Origin: Kingdonia uniflora
Taxonomy: Eukaryota > Streptophyta > Magnoliopsida > Ranunculales > Circaeasteraceae
Length of the DNA: 64,000 nt
Assembly (NCBI GenBank): GCA_014058105.1
Contig: JACGCM010000434.1
Location: 310,001-374,000, forward strand
Direction of reading: 5' to 3'
In this document: piece after piece, positions 11,434 through 21,027 of the stretch
How positions within the stretch are numbered: position 1 is the stretch's first letter
How the letters are laid out: each line of letters opens with the position of its first letter
Translations under genes and position numbers: made by a program
The notes under the pieces: generated by a model
Told to the model about the DNA's origin: nothing
Databases searched by the model: none
The model's input: only the letters and a program-made list of their open reading frames with translations

Positions 11434-11955
11434 TCAGGCAAAACACCCAGGACACCCACATTTCTTCTTAAGTGTCTGGTAGTCTTTGCCGTAGTGATAC
11501 TCCTCGTAAAGCCCCAATTCTATCAATGTCATCATCTGCAGCTCAAGATGACGGTCGCAGGAAGTTACCATAACGTCACGAAATAACACATACAAATTCC
11601 ACTCTTCCTGTACCTCCTTTTGGTCATGTTCTGGGAAAGACTCCAAGTCAGGATGCTGACACAATTGAGGATCATCATCCAAACCTCCTGGCTCGAACAA
11701 GAATGTAGTCCATTTTTTGATCACCAGAACTATCAGAGCTTTTATCTCTTCATAACGAGATTGGGATCGAGTCTCCATCACTTTCATAATACAAGAAAGT
11801 TTAAGGGCTAACCCCTTCTTTATAGCAATAATATTCAATGTCATCAATATATGTGACGACAAAATCAGCACCATCAATTTCAAACTAAATGACTTGGCCA
11901 AGTTTACCCTATACCTTCCCAAGATACATCGATACCAAGAATGTATAACTCCCAA
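11434..11955 (-). CDS. Antisense accessory ORF of Tat-A (173 codons), unknown function
   Basis: An uninterrupted minus-strand frame runs from an ATG at 11,955 to a stop at 11,434, opposite in direction to gag-pol. The C-terminal two thirds look protein-like: acidic and Gln-rich ('FEPGGLDDDPQLCQHPDL', 'EHDQKEVQEEWNLY'), with no bias toward the complementary strand of pol, and they end in 'KKKCGCPGCFA'. The N-terminal part is more hydrophobic, and a neighbouring frame there reads 'FEIDGADFVVTYIDDIEYY', so a frameshift near 11,800 is likely and the true start is uncertain. No family recognised. Antisense genes 3' of pol are known in Grande. The C-terminal CPGC recurs in an antisense frame of Tat-B (about 53,465). 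Confidence 0.45.
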   Translation of the reverse strand: MGVIHSWYRCILGRYRVNLAKSFSLKLMVLILSSHILMTLNIIAIKKGLALKLSCIMKVMETRSQSRYEEIKALIVLVIKKWTTFLFEPGGLDDDPQLCQHPDLESFPEHDQKEVQEEWNLYVLFRDVMVTSCDRHLELQMMTLIELGLYEEYHYGKDYQTLKKKCGCPGCFA

Positions 11956-11984
11956 TCTTTTCTCCCATGGTCATAATAGCGACC

Positions 11985-12815
11985 AACGACAATGAGCCCA
12001 TTAAAAAGTTTGTGGGAACCCCAAAAATCCCACGTATATCTTTTGTTAGGTCACCGTAATGAGAAATGTTAGTCCAACGAGGACTAATAAAAAAGTTTGT
12101 GGAAACTCTAAAAATCCCAAGTATATTTTACGTTAGGCTGTTTGACTGACCAATGATATGAGTCTAACAAGGACTAGTAAAAGAGCTTGTAGGAAGTCCA
12201 AAAACCCTAAGTATAGTTTGCGTTAGGCCATTTGAACGACCAACAATACGAGTCCAACGAAGACTAGTGAAAAAGTAGGAACTCCGAAAATCTCAAGAAT
12301 ATTTTGCGTGAGGTCGCCATAAGGACCGATGCTAATTTCAACGAGGACTAATTAAAAGAGTTTATGGGAATTCTAAAAATCCTAAGCCTATTTTGAGATA
12401 GGTTGCCACAATGACCAATGTTAATAATCCAACAAGGACAAGTAAAAAAAGTTTGTGGGAACTCCAAAAATCCCACGTATATCTTCCGCTAGGTTGCCGT
12501 AACGACCAAAATCAGTAGTCCGACGAGGACTAATAAAAGAATGGGAACTCCAAAAATCCAAAGTATTTTTTGCATTAGGTCATTTGACAGACCAATGATA
12601 TGAGTCCAACGAAGGCAAGTAAAAGAGCTTGTGGGAACTCCAAAAACCTCAAGTATAGTTTGCATTAGGTCGTTTATACAACCAACAATACGAGTCCAAC
12701 GAGGAGTAGTAAAAGATTTTGTGAGAACTCAAAAATCCTCATTGAATTTTACATATAACTATTTTTGCTAGGTCGTAAGAACGACCGGTGGAAAGAATCA
12801 AACAAGGACAAGGAA
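11985..12815. repeat. Tandem array of nine ~85-95 bp units with five-unit higher-order repeat
   Basis: Units share 'ttgtgggaactccaaaaatc', 'gcgttaggtc', 'cgaccaa' and 'gtccaacgaggactagtaaa'. Starts lie near 12,009, 12,094, 12,186, 12,271, 12,361, 12,451, 12,540, 12,636 and 12,721. Unit 1 resembles unit 6, unit 2 resembles unit 7 (both with 'gaccaatgatatgagt') and unit 3 resembles unit 8 (both with 'caacaatacgagtccaacg') more than their neighbours, giving a super-period near 445-450 bp. It separates the two antisense ORFs of Tat-A. Confidence 0.8.
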
Positions 12816-12973
12816 CATGCACATCATAATATAGAGGAATGCTTGCAATAATAATAATATATACAAAGGTTAAACAACCAATGTTAGCAGTTTACGGTGG
12901 TGTAAAAAATATCAACACAATATTACAACATCACTATTATGGGCATCAAAACAATATTTAACAAACAAACCCA

Positions 12974-14092
12974 TTACGAAACAATTTTGGAGACATGGCT
13001 CATTGTGACATCCACAACAACATCCTCTGCGGATACCTCCACCTCTTCCTCAGTGTTGTTGCCCTTTGCCAAATTAACTAGAATAAGACCCTGCCTACCA
13101 GAGTATTCGAGGTGACACAGCTCGGGAACATCTTGGTTTATGCGTAAGGAAAGCAAAGAAGGAGCAAACGTATCAACCCACCAGTCGGTGGATAAACAAA
13201 ATTCTTTTTCCAGATTTGCCAAGCTATCCACGAGCTCCCCCATGCGGCCCTGCAAGTTAGAGCTGGCAAATGGGTCAGGTCATAACAGGTTCATGGGTCA
13301 AAAATACAAACCTAAACCTGACCTGTTTAGTTAAACGAGTCAAAAATAGAAACCCAAACCTGACCTTGATTTAAACAGGTCAACCCAACCCGACCCTTTT
13401 GACCTGTTTAAATATTAATTTAGGTCATGGATTGGGTCATGGGTCATGTGTCTTAACTTTATCTGACACAATTATGTGGGAATGGGTTTATTGAAGCTTT
13501 AATTTGTAGGTATTGATGTTACATGTGTTCTAAAATTATGAGTTCAGTAATGGAAGTGGAGATCAAATGCCCATTTTATAAGATTGGGTTTGTTGAAGAA
13601 ATGTATAGTAATAACAAAAGAAGATGAGAAAATGAAACTAAGGTGAGATCGGATCAAATGCCATATGTTTATGGGTAGTAATAGCACATAAAGCTCTATT
13701 TGGGCTTAAATCTTACTTCGAATGATGGATAATATCATATACATTATAATTAGCTCAAATTAAACTTAAACGGGTCACGGGTCGACCCTAACCCGACCTA
13801 TTTATTAAATTGGTTAGATAGGTTTGGGTCTAATGACCCACGACCTATTAATTCCAAACCCAAACCCCCCAGAAACAGGGTTGGGTCGAGTCGAGTTGGT
13901 GGGTCCATGGGTCACTTTGTCGGCTCTAGTGCAAGTTGGTTAACACCATCTTTTCACCGTCGAGCTGCTCACAGAGTTTATGCTTGGCCGAATCCTTTTC
14001 CATCCCTCGGCTCTTCACACGACCGTTGGCGGCCTCCAAGTCCCTCTGGAGTGTTAGCTTCTTTCCCTGAGAACTTTGGTGTCCTCCATTAG
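12974..14092 (-). pseudogene. Antisense coiled-coil ORF of Tat-A, split by a hAT-like element
   Basis: Two minus-strand open stretches, 14,092-13,930 and 13,255-12,974, flank an inserted element, and their frames are compatible if the element and one target duplication are ignored. The right part reads 'QRDLEAANGRVKSRGMEKD' and 'HKLCEQLDGEKMVLTNL', the left part 'RMGELVDSLANLEKEFCL', 'DTFAPSLLSLRINQDVPEL' and an acidic tail 'NNTEEEVEVSAEDVVVDV'. Charged heptad-like segments suggest a coiled coil. Tat-B carries a similarly ordered antisense region at 48,745-50,857 (coiled coil, then 'DTF...PEM', then C-terminus). Function unknown; no known family assigned. The N-terminal part is missing beyond 14,092. 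Confidence 0.5.
13258..13928. mobile_element. hAT-like non-autonomous DNA transposon (671 bp)
   Basis: The left end reads 'tagagctggcaaatgggtca'. The right end, on the opposite strand, reads 'tagagccgacaaagtgaccc'. Flanking 8-mers ctgcaagt (13,250-13,257) and gtgcaagt (13,929-13,936) match at seven of eight positions, the duplication length typical of hAT. The interior holds many 'gggtca', 'gacctg' and 'acccgacc' subterminal repeats and no transposase frame. It interrupts the antisense frame of Tat-A, so it inserted after Tat-A. Confidence 0.8.
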
Positions 14093-14260
14093 CGCCTACA
14101 TCTGATGATGGGTATGTAAAAATGCCAGTTTTACCCTATTTATTTAAGGATTCTAGACTTCATTTTATTGCTAAAATAATTAATTATTGATTTATTATTG
14201 TTTCAGGTTATGTTAGATAAGAGTGTACAGAAAACTAGATTGGAGAGATAAAGCTGCAAC

Positions 14261-15358
14261 TGTTGGAGAAGACCACCTATCTAAGTTACAACTTAAAGCA
14301 TCTCCAATAGAAAACAATTTTCAAGAAAAAATTAAGAAAAAATTTGACATATTGAGGATATTTTATTATGACTAGGACAATTTTATTGATTATAATGAAT
14401 ATTTTACTCAGAATAAATTTTTAAGAAAATAACAACTATGGAGATGTGACAAGCAGGCAAGTTTATATTCACCCAAATTTTTTGAAACTTTTTGGAGAAG
14501 TTGCCAAGATGTGAAAATATGTTGCGGAATTTTTTTAGATTTTTATACTGAGTATATATTTATGAATAAATTCTACAAATCTGATTATTTTTGATTTGAT
14601 GAAAATAATCTCTTACTAAACATTTAACCCTCTCCATCTATAAAAGGAGAGGTCTTGACCATGGATGATCATCCAATTTTGAGAGCTTGGAGCACTGTAA
14701 GAGAGAGATTGAAGTTTTTGGAGCAATTGACATTTTGTAAGTTTTTGCTTAATAATAGAAATATTTTTTATTTCTTTCATCCTTCTTATTTTATCATGTC
14801 TTCTCTTTTATTTAATTATTATTTTGTTTCTTAAATGTCTAGCTAAATTCTTAAACTAGGGTAGGGATGTAGCTATTTACTTAAAAATTCGTAATGTAGT
14901 AGTATTCTCTTAAATCATGTGCTTTAATGTTGATAAACTATTTATATTTTTATCAACATGTCTTATCTTTCTATGATTTTCTTTGATGAAAATATAGGAA
15001 GAATTTTATATGTTAATTCTCTCATATGTTTTGTTAGCAAATAAAATTTACTTCACAAATTATCGTTAGTAATCACTTTCATAATTTGTAGTTGTAGATT
15101 AATTAATATTACATGTTGGGAAAAGTTTTTAAAAAGAGAAAATAAATAGTATTTGATTTTAAGATCATTTTTACAATTAATTTGATGGAGAATAAGACTA
15201 TATTTTAGATGTTCATGATAATAGTGAAATCCCAAACCCTAGTTATCTTTATTAATTTGTTACACATTATTGTTAGTTTTATCGTAAAAAGTTGATTTGA
15301 AAATATTGTTTTGCGGTTACTTGGCTTAGTGAACAACAACCCCTATAATTATTCTACA
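14261..15358 (+). repeat. candidate isolated LTR
   Basis: The segment begins TGTTGGAGAAG and ends ATTATTCTACA, so it has TG...CA ends. A TATA-like 'tataaaaggagag' near 14,640 is followed by 'gagagcttggagcactgtaa', the kind of sequence found in plant LTR R regions. After the end, 'atttgatacggttttatcaa' and 'gacgtcgttggcc' loosely recall leaders that follow some gypsy LTRs. No second LTR, coding domain or target duplication was found, so the call is tentative. Confidence 0.35.
14299..14446. repeat. possible MITE-like inverted repeat
   Basis: 'catctccaatag' at 14,299-14,310 faces 'ctatggagatg' at 14,436-14,446 with an AT-rich 125-bp interior. Short AT-rich elements with such termini are common in plants, but I see no clear target duplication, and it lies inside the candidate LTR. 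Confidence 0.3.
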
Positions 15359-16833
15359 GACCCAATTTGATACGGTTTTATCAAATGACGTCGTTGGCCA
15401 TGGTCAAGATATAATCGTTCGATTTTCGTTTTTATTTAGATTTTGATTTATTTTATTTTATTTTCAAGAAAAAATAAAAAAAAAAAATATTTTTGCTTGT
15501 TTTAGTTTAGAATTATTTTCCTTTTGCTTTTGAGGTATCTTTGTTTGTGTATTCCCTGGCTAGAAAGCATATATCGCACCGTGTTTTGAAGAGCATCATA
15601 AAATTTTGTGGACCCATTTTAACATCTATGTAAAAAAGGAGCAAAAACATCAAGTACTACGTGGCCCAAAAGAGAATAAAAGTAAAGAACATAAGTGCTG
15701 CCCTTATTTAAGGTTCTACATCAAACCACAACTGTTGTGGGACCAAGCACTATTTCATTGAACCTGAGGTCGACTTTATCTAATAAGTTTTTGGTGACTT
15801 GAGTTGGCGGTGTAATCTCCTTTGGTGTTTATCATGAGTGTTGAGTGTGTAATTAAAGTGAGGGTACAATTATAATTTTTTTGTAGGGGATATATTGAAA
15901 CCTACATCCGGGAAGGACCTCTCTACACCGCTTAATTGAGCCAGAGAGCCCGGGTATGTCATCTCAACAGTTTCATCGGGGTAAACAACGAGCCCCTATA
16001 AAGGCCTCCCCGTAGGTACAATATTCTACCGCATCTTCCTGCAAAGCGGTCAATCTTTGTTCATGTACCTGATGTTTGCGCATGTTTAAATTCTAACATT
16101 AGATAAAGGGTAAATAAAATGTAGGATTTCATCACCCGTGTCTGGCACCGCACACTAAGATCCAGGGAGGTTACGACCGGGTTTAACATTTTTGAATGGG
16201 ACCATGACTAAAAGAAACCAAGATTAATCCATAAAATTCATAGTTAATCAAAAAGGCTTATAGAACTCAGACCTAGAGCACAAGAGCATACTTATTAAGA
16301 CCCATGATAGTGGCTACATTTGTCAGGAGGAAGTACGTTCCCTAACAAACCTAGTTTGGAAAGGTGATTCTAAGCGGTTTACCCCACCTTCCAGCATAAG
16401 TGTTTCTAGGTGAGTAGAACTGCAAAAGAGTTATTGTTAAAATGATCAAAAACGACTCAACGTACAAACTGATCCACTATCAGGAATAGAAGTAATCGAA
16501 CCCTGAGACCGGGTTTACAACTTGACCTTAACTAAGGCCCATCTGAAAAGTTTTAAGAAAGGGATTACCTCACGTAATCGATACCTGATTGACATAGAAT
16601 TACCATTCTAGATGTTCATAACCCTCTAATTCCTAGGTGGGGTCGTTTTCTAAATAGAGGAGGTACCCAACCTTTAGATGACAGTTGCTGTATTTATTTT
16701 TATGCACCTCACTCTTACCTGATCATCATTGTGTGCACTTCTAATAGTTTATGAAGGAATGGTTTTGAGTGCCTGAGTATCATCTAGAGAGGCTTCGAGA
16801 ATCTGATCTGATTGAGTGACTTGAGTTGAGTGA
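15359..16833. other. unassigned sequence
   Basis: No coding domain recognised on either strand. Around 16,110-16,150 the minus strand reads 'gggtgatgaaatcctaca', similar to two places in the Athila leader (44,400 and 44,533), which suggests retroelement leader sequence. The rest gives no landmark. Confidence 0.35.
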
Positions 16834-16913
16834 TGCTCTCCTCTGGTGAGGCGTGTCAAGCTCCAAACTAAGAATAACTTATTATCGCCCTTGAGAAGAT
16901 CTCTGGAGCCACA
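16834..16913 (+). repeat. isolated LTR 3' end related to Tat-A
   Basis: 'tctggtgaggcgtgtcaa', 'aagaataacttatt' and 'gagaagatctctggagccaca' repeat, with few changes, the last 80 bp of the putative Tat-A LTR (4,278-4,360). The similarity begins abruptly and ends at ACA, as an LTR end should. The sequence upstream does not resemble the Tat-A LTR, so this is either a diverged LTR of a related family or a truncated solo LTR. Confidence 0.55.
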
Positions 16914-16999
16914 ATAATCTTATGAAATATGGATGCAACTCAGTACATTAGAGTCTCAAGTCTCATCTCCAACTTAATGAGCCAACTGTTCTGCCCCAA

Positions 17000-17228
17000 C
17001 CTATGTCCATGATACAAGTGATAACTCAGTAGGCACAAACTCTGTGAACTTGTTACTTGATAAATCAAGTGCCTGAAGTATTGTTGCATTTGAAAATAAA
17101 GCAGGAATAGATCCTGTTAATCTAATTCCACCGCTGAAAAACCGTAAGAGAGTAGGAAATATGACACCAATCTTACTCTCGATGCACATCACTACATATG
17201 ACTCCTGTCCAGTTACAGAAATGGACAT
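17000..17228 (-). pseudogene. leucine-rich-repeat gene fragment
   Basis: The minus-strand translation contains 'LTGSIPALFSNATILQALD' followed by 'LSSNKFTEFVPTELS', about one and a half plant-type leucine-rich repeats ('L.G.IP..l.n...L..LdLs.N.ft..iP.el'). Such repeats occur in receptor-like kinases and receptor-like proteins. The N-terminal 35 codons of the open frame are not obviously repeat-like. No kinase, transmembrane or signal sequence is nearby, so this is a scrap, possibly moved by a transposon, lying 90 bp from the isolated LTR end at 16,913. Confidence 0.45.
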
Positions 17229-17781
17229 AATCGTTCCATGAGCTTATTACTCGGAGTGCATCCAGAGCTATCTTATCCTTGAATGTGACCAAAGCAAGTC
17301 AATCATAAACATTTCCAAAGGTTACTGCATAATCCATGCACAAAAGAAAGAAGAAGGATAAGTATACCATCAATCTATAATAAAAACTCTCCATAGATAA
17401 TCTCAAGGAATTAAATCCAATGAATTTATAATAGAAACAATTCATATATATGGGATCCCCATATATATTTCATCAACTCTTTGAACAAATTACAATCACA
17501 AAAGACAGGGAAGAAAGCTTTGGAATAAAAAAACTACAAAAGATTGATAATCACAACCATCAGAGAGAGATACATATTGAAGATTACCTCATAGATAGGG
17601 AAATAAGCTTAATTTGTAGAGATAGATGGGGAAGAAAGCTTGATTTATAGAGGGAGAAGGAGATAGAAACTGAAATTTGCCATTTAATTTGGCAATTAAG
17701 GGTTCAATGACCTAGATCATTTCTATGTGTCAAAAATCACATCAAATGCATTAGGGCCATTCATTCAATGTCCGCATCGTT
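17229..17781. other. unassigned sequence with a short palindrome
   Basis: No gene recognised. At 17,444-17,468 'atatatatgggatcccc' continues into 'atatatat', a near-perfect palindrome centred on GGATCC. A 66-codon frame at 17,450-17,650 (+) is charged and low in complexity and is not called. Confidence 0.4.
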
Positions 17782-18030
17782 CACTACAACAAATATGGGG
17801 TTTCACGTCATTACTTTAATGACGTGAAAGACTTTTAACGCCATTTTTCTAGGTGACGTGGAAAGTATTGATCTATCCATGTCATTTTATAAATGCCGCT
17901 AGACATAAGTTATCAACATCATTTAATCATGTCAATTCAAAATGATGTATTTTATCCCTAGAATATCATTTCTTCAATGACATTGTCGGATCTCAAATGA
18001 ATAAAAAAAATGATACCCTAAAGCCCATTC
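17782..18030 (+). mobile_element. orphan CACTA-type transposon end
   Basis: 'cactacaacaaatatggggt' is the classic terminal sequence of plant CACTA (En/Spm) elements. It is followed within 250 bp by repeated 'tgacgtg' and 'aatgacgt' subterminal motifs such as 'ttaatgacgtgaaagac' and 'aggtgacgtggaaag'. I did not find the opposite end (ttgttgtagtg) downstream, nor transposase sequence, so this is a truncated or non-autonomous copy. Confidence 0.6.
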
Positions 18031-18469
18031 CATTATATATACACTAGACATGACAGAAGCTGTGAGGTAACACTTTGACAAATTTATGTTTATACAAATG
18101 AGGCACATATAAAATATACAAAAGCATTATACCATTGAACAATGTACATAAATATTGCTATCATTTCGTAATAAGCATAAAAAACATATAATTCTACATT
18201 TGTGATAATTTTGACAATCATATTAAAGCTAAAACCTTCTTTGGCATTCATTTAAGCTCGTTTTTCAAGTATTCTATTATAAACGGGATTACCTACTTCA
18301 TTTTAGAAATAAACCACAACTAAAATAATAAGTGTAAAGCATTATAGCCATGTCCAATGTACTTGACGCGAGTGTGTATATTGAAATAAATTGTGAAATA
18401 CATGTTTAAAAGTATCGAATCATACCAGAGCATAAAGGATAGATGAAGCTTTTTGCTGCCTTGATAATC
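18031..18469. other. unassigned AT-rich sequence
   Basis: Lies between the CACTA end and the Tekay-like chromodomain. It could be CACTA interior or the 3' untranslated region of the chromovirus; I see no motif that decides. Confidence 0.3.
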
Positions 18470-20415
18470 GTGAACCTTGAGAATCGAATCAATATGTAGC
18501 CTTATTAGGACAACCAACGTGATTGCTTCTGTGATTGCTCCACTAAACCTTGACCAACGAAATGGCTTTAGTTTGAAGTACCTAATCCTTATGATCCAAG
18601 ACCGCTACAGGTTGCTCCTCATACGAAATATCCTCTCGAATCTCCAATGGTTGCTAATCAATCACATGGGACGAATTTTTCTCGTACTTCCACAACATGA
18701 ATACATGAAATACATTATGGACCCAGTCCATCAATGGTGGTAGTACTAAGCGATAAGTGACTGTCCCAACCCTGCTTAAGATCTGAAACAGCCCAACAAA
18801 CCTAGGTGCCAACTTACCCTTCTTGCAGAAGTGTATCACCCCTTTCGTAGGTAAAACCATCAGAAAAACATGATCTCAAACCTTGAACTCTAATAGCCTC
18901 TGACGAGTGTCTGCATAGCTCTTTTGTCGACTTTGTGTTGTATGCAACCGGTTATGGATAACTCCAATTCTGTTTGTCGTCTACTAAACTATATTAGGTC
19001 CAAGAAAACTCCTCTCCCAAACCTCTGCCCAACAGGTGGAAGAATGACACGGTTGACCATACAATGCCTAAAATGGTGCCATACCAATACTCGACTGGAA
19101 ACTTTTATTGTAAGTAAACTCTATCAGAGGTAAATGATCAATCTAGCTTCCGTTAAATTCTATCATGCAAGCTCATAAGATATCCTCCATAATCTAGTTA
19201 GTTATCTTGGTCTGCCCATCTATTTGTGGATGAAATGCAGTACTGTAATCCAAAGCTTCTTGGAAATACTTCTATCACTTCCTTGTAAAGCTGGCATCTC
19301 GATCAGATATAATGGATACCGGTACCCCGTGCAACTTCACCACCTCACTGATGTACAACCTCGTTAGGTTATCCATTGATGCAGTAGTGAGAACGGGAAT
19401 GAGATGTGCAAATTTTGTCAAATGATCAATGATCGCCCAAATTGAATCAAAACTACTCCGAGCCTTGGGTAAACCGCTAATGAAATCCATAAAAACATGA
19501 TCCCATTTCCACTCTATAATAGGTAAAGGCTGAAGCAGCCCAACCAACTTTTGATGCTCAACATTTACCTACTGACAAGTCAAACACTTAGAAACATAAT
19601 AAACTATCTCGCACTTCATATTATTCCACCAATAGTATCTATGCAAGTCCCGATACATCTTCTTACTCCTAGGATGAATATTAAATCTAGTATGACGAGC
19701 CTCGTACAGAACTTCATGTTTCAACTCTGATACATTTAGAATACATAACCGGCCACATAAAAAAAATACTATCATCAAAACCTACAACTCAATCTGGCAA
19801 ACTACTATCTGTGCCCTAGGACTGTAACCCAACATCTTGTTGCTGAGCTGGAATAATCTGATCAATTAAAGAAGGATGAACAGCGATGTTGAGTAAAAAG
19901 TAATCTGAGGACTCAGAACCAATCTGTAACCTAAACTCATAGAGTATCTCAAGCATCTGCTATTCCCTAACCATCAAGCGTGCCATAATGCCACGTAGCT
20001 TGTGACTTAAGGCATCCACCACGACATTGGGTTTACCCAAATGATATTACAATTTGTACTCATTGTACCTTAAAAACTCCATCCATTGGCATTCTCTCAT
20101 GTTCAACTCTAACTACGTGAAGAGATATTTCAAGCTATTATGATTTGAGAAAAGCTTGAATTTATCCCCATAAAGATATTGTCTCAAAATCTTTAATACA
20201 TAAACAATCGCGGCTAGCTCCAAATCAAGTGTCGGATAATTCTTCTCATGAATCTTAAGCTACCGAGAAGCGTAAGCGACCACCTTCTCATTCTGGATCA
20301 ACACACCCCCTATACCACCCAGCGAAGCATTAGTATAAACCATAAACTTTTCTCTTTCAGAAGGATGGGTAAGAACCTGTGCCATAGTAAGTCTAGTCTT
20401 TAAACCATTCACCGC
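18470..20415 (-). pseudogene. Tekay-like chromovirus pol fragment: RNase H, integrase, chromodomain
   Basis: Read on the minus strand from about 20,400 down. RNase H comes first: 'HPSEREKFMVYTNASLGG', 'YASR', stop, '[15 protein letters not shown]', 'DALSHKLRG'. The integrase zinc-finger area follows ('YYVSKCLTCQ', about 19,570-19,600), then the core '[13 protein letters not shown]' and '[15 protein letters not shown]' (19,300-19,540) with a stop straight after. The distal integrase is 'KGKLAPRFVGLFQILSRVG' and 'VHNVFHVFMLWKY' (18,670-18,860). The chromodomain 'LEIREDISYEEQPVAVLD' and 'AISLVKV' lies at 18,560-18,660, with degraded continuation to 18,470. The chromodomain and the 'VHNVFHVSmLrKY' motif point to the Tekay/Del lineage. 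Gag, protease and reverse transcriptase are absent: the fragment ends at the tandem repeat at 20,416. Confidence 0.8.
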
Positions 20416-21027
20416 TATTGGGTTCGGTGTTTATATCCACTCAGCCCGGGTGTTACAATCCCCTCACCTTTAAGATCGAGTCGTCCCCGACTTTGAATAC
20501 CATTTTTTTCATAGCCCCACTCTATGCGCACCAATATTGTTCCTACTTAACCACTACGAATCTCTAGCAATGTGAGATTTTTATTCCTAAGAAGATGCCC
20601 CAGTGACATGTAGAGAAGAATTATAACATAAGGACCATGCACCTGGAAGAATCTTAAGCGACGTGGGACTAAACCACTGGTAGAACCATCACCACTATTG
20701 GGTTAGGTACTTTTCCAATACCCGCTCAGTTAAAGTGTTACTCCCCCTCCCCCATTTTTAAGATTGAGCCATCCTCGTCTCTGATACAATTCACGACCCC
20801 ACTCTATGTGCACCGATATTGTTCCAGCTTAACCACTGTAAATCTCAAGCAGTGTGAGATTTTTACTCCTAAGAAAATACCTCGATGACATGTAGAGTAG
20901 AATCTTAACTTAATGACCATACACCTTGCAGGATCTTAACCAATATTAGACTAAACTACTGGTGCAACCATCACCAGTATTGGGTTAGGTACCTTTCAAA
21001 TACCCGCTCGGCCGGGGCTTTACTAGG
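20416..21027. repeat. 281/282-bp tandem repeat, just over two copies
   Basis: Repeats start at 20,416, 20,697 and 20,979 with 'attgggtt.ggt', followed by 'cccgctc' and 'gtgttac'. Other shared blocks are 'ccccactctatg.gcacc', 'atattgttcc.gcttaacc', 'gtgagattttta.tcctaag', 'gacatgtagag' and 'gcaaccatcacca'. The third copy stops after about 50 bp. Copies differ at roughly one base in seven. It starts exactly where the Tekay-like RNase H coding similarity ends. No coding potential seen. Confidence 0.85.

Larger units (their letters stand above)
3733..14092 (+). mobile_element. Tat-A: degraded Ty3/gypsy retrotransposon, Tat lineage
   Basis: In order on the plus strand: a putative 5' LTR (3,733-4,360), the leader motif 'ttggcactgtctgtg' at 4,362, gag, protease, reverse transcriptase, RNase H, a second archaeal-type RNase H, integrase, a tandem array, an antisense ORF, a second array and a second antisense ORF. 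The second RNase H ahead of integrase is the hallmark of the Tat lineage (Ogre, Retand, Grande relatives). A 3' LTR was not found next to it. An LTR 3' end related to the Tat-A one lies at 16,834-16,913, but nothing proves it is the partner. The right limit given is where antisense coding similarity stops. Every ORF is broken. A hAT-like element is inserted at 13,258-13,928. Confidence 0.75.

Noticed and set aside
10785..12815. The two Tat-A arrays as CRISPR or centromeric satellite
   Set aside because: Units vary in length and sequence, have no spacer pattern, and occupy the 3' untranslated region of a retrotransposon, where subrepeats are known.
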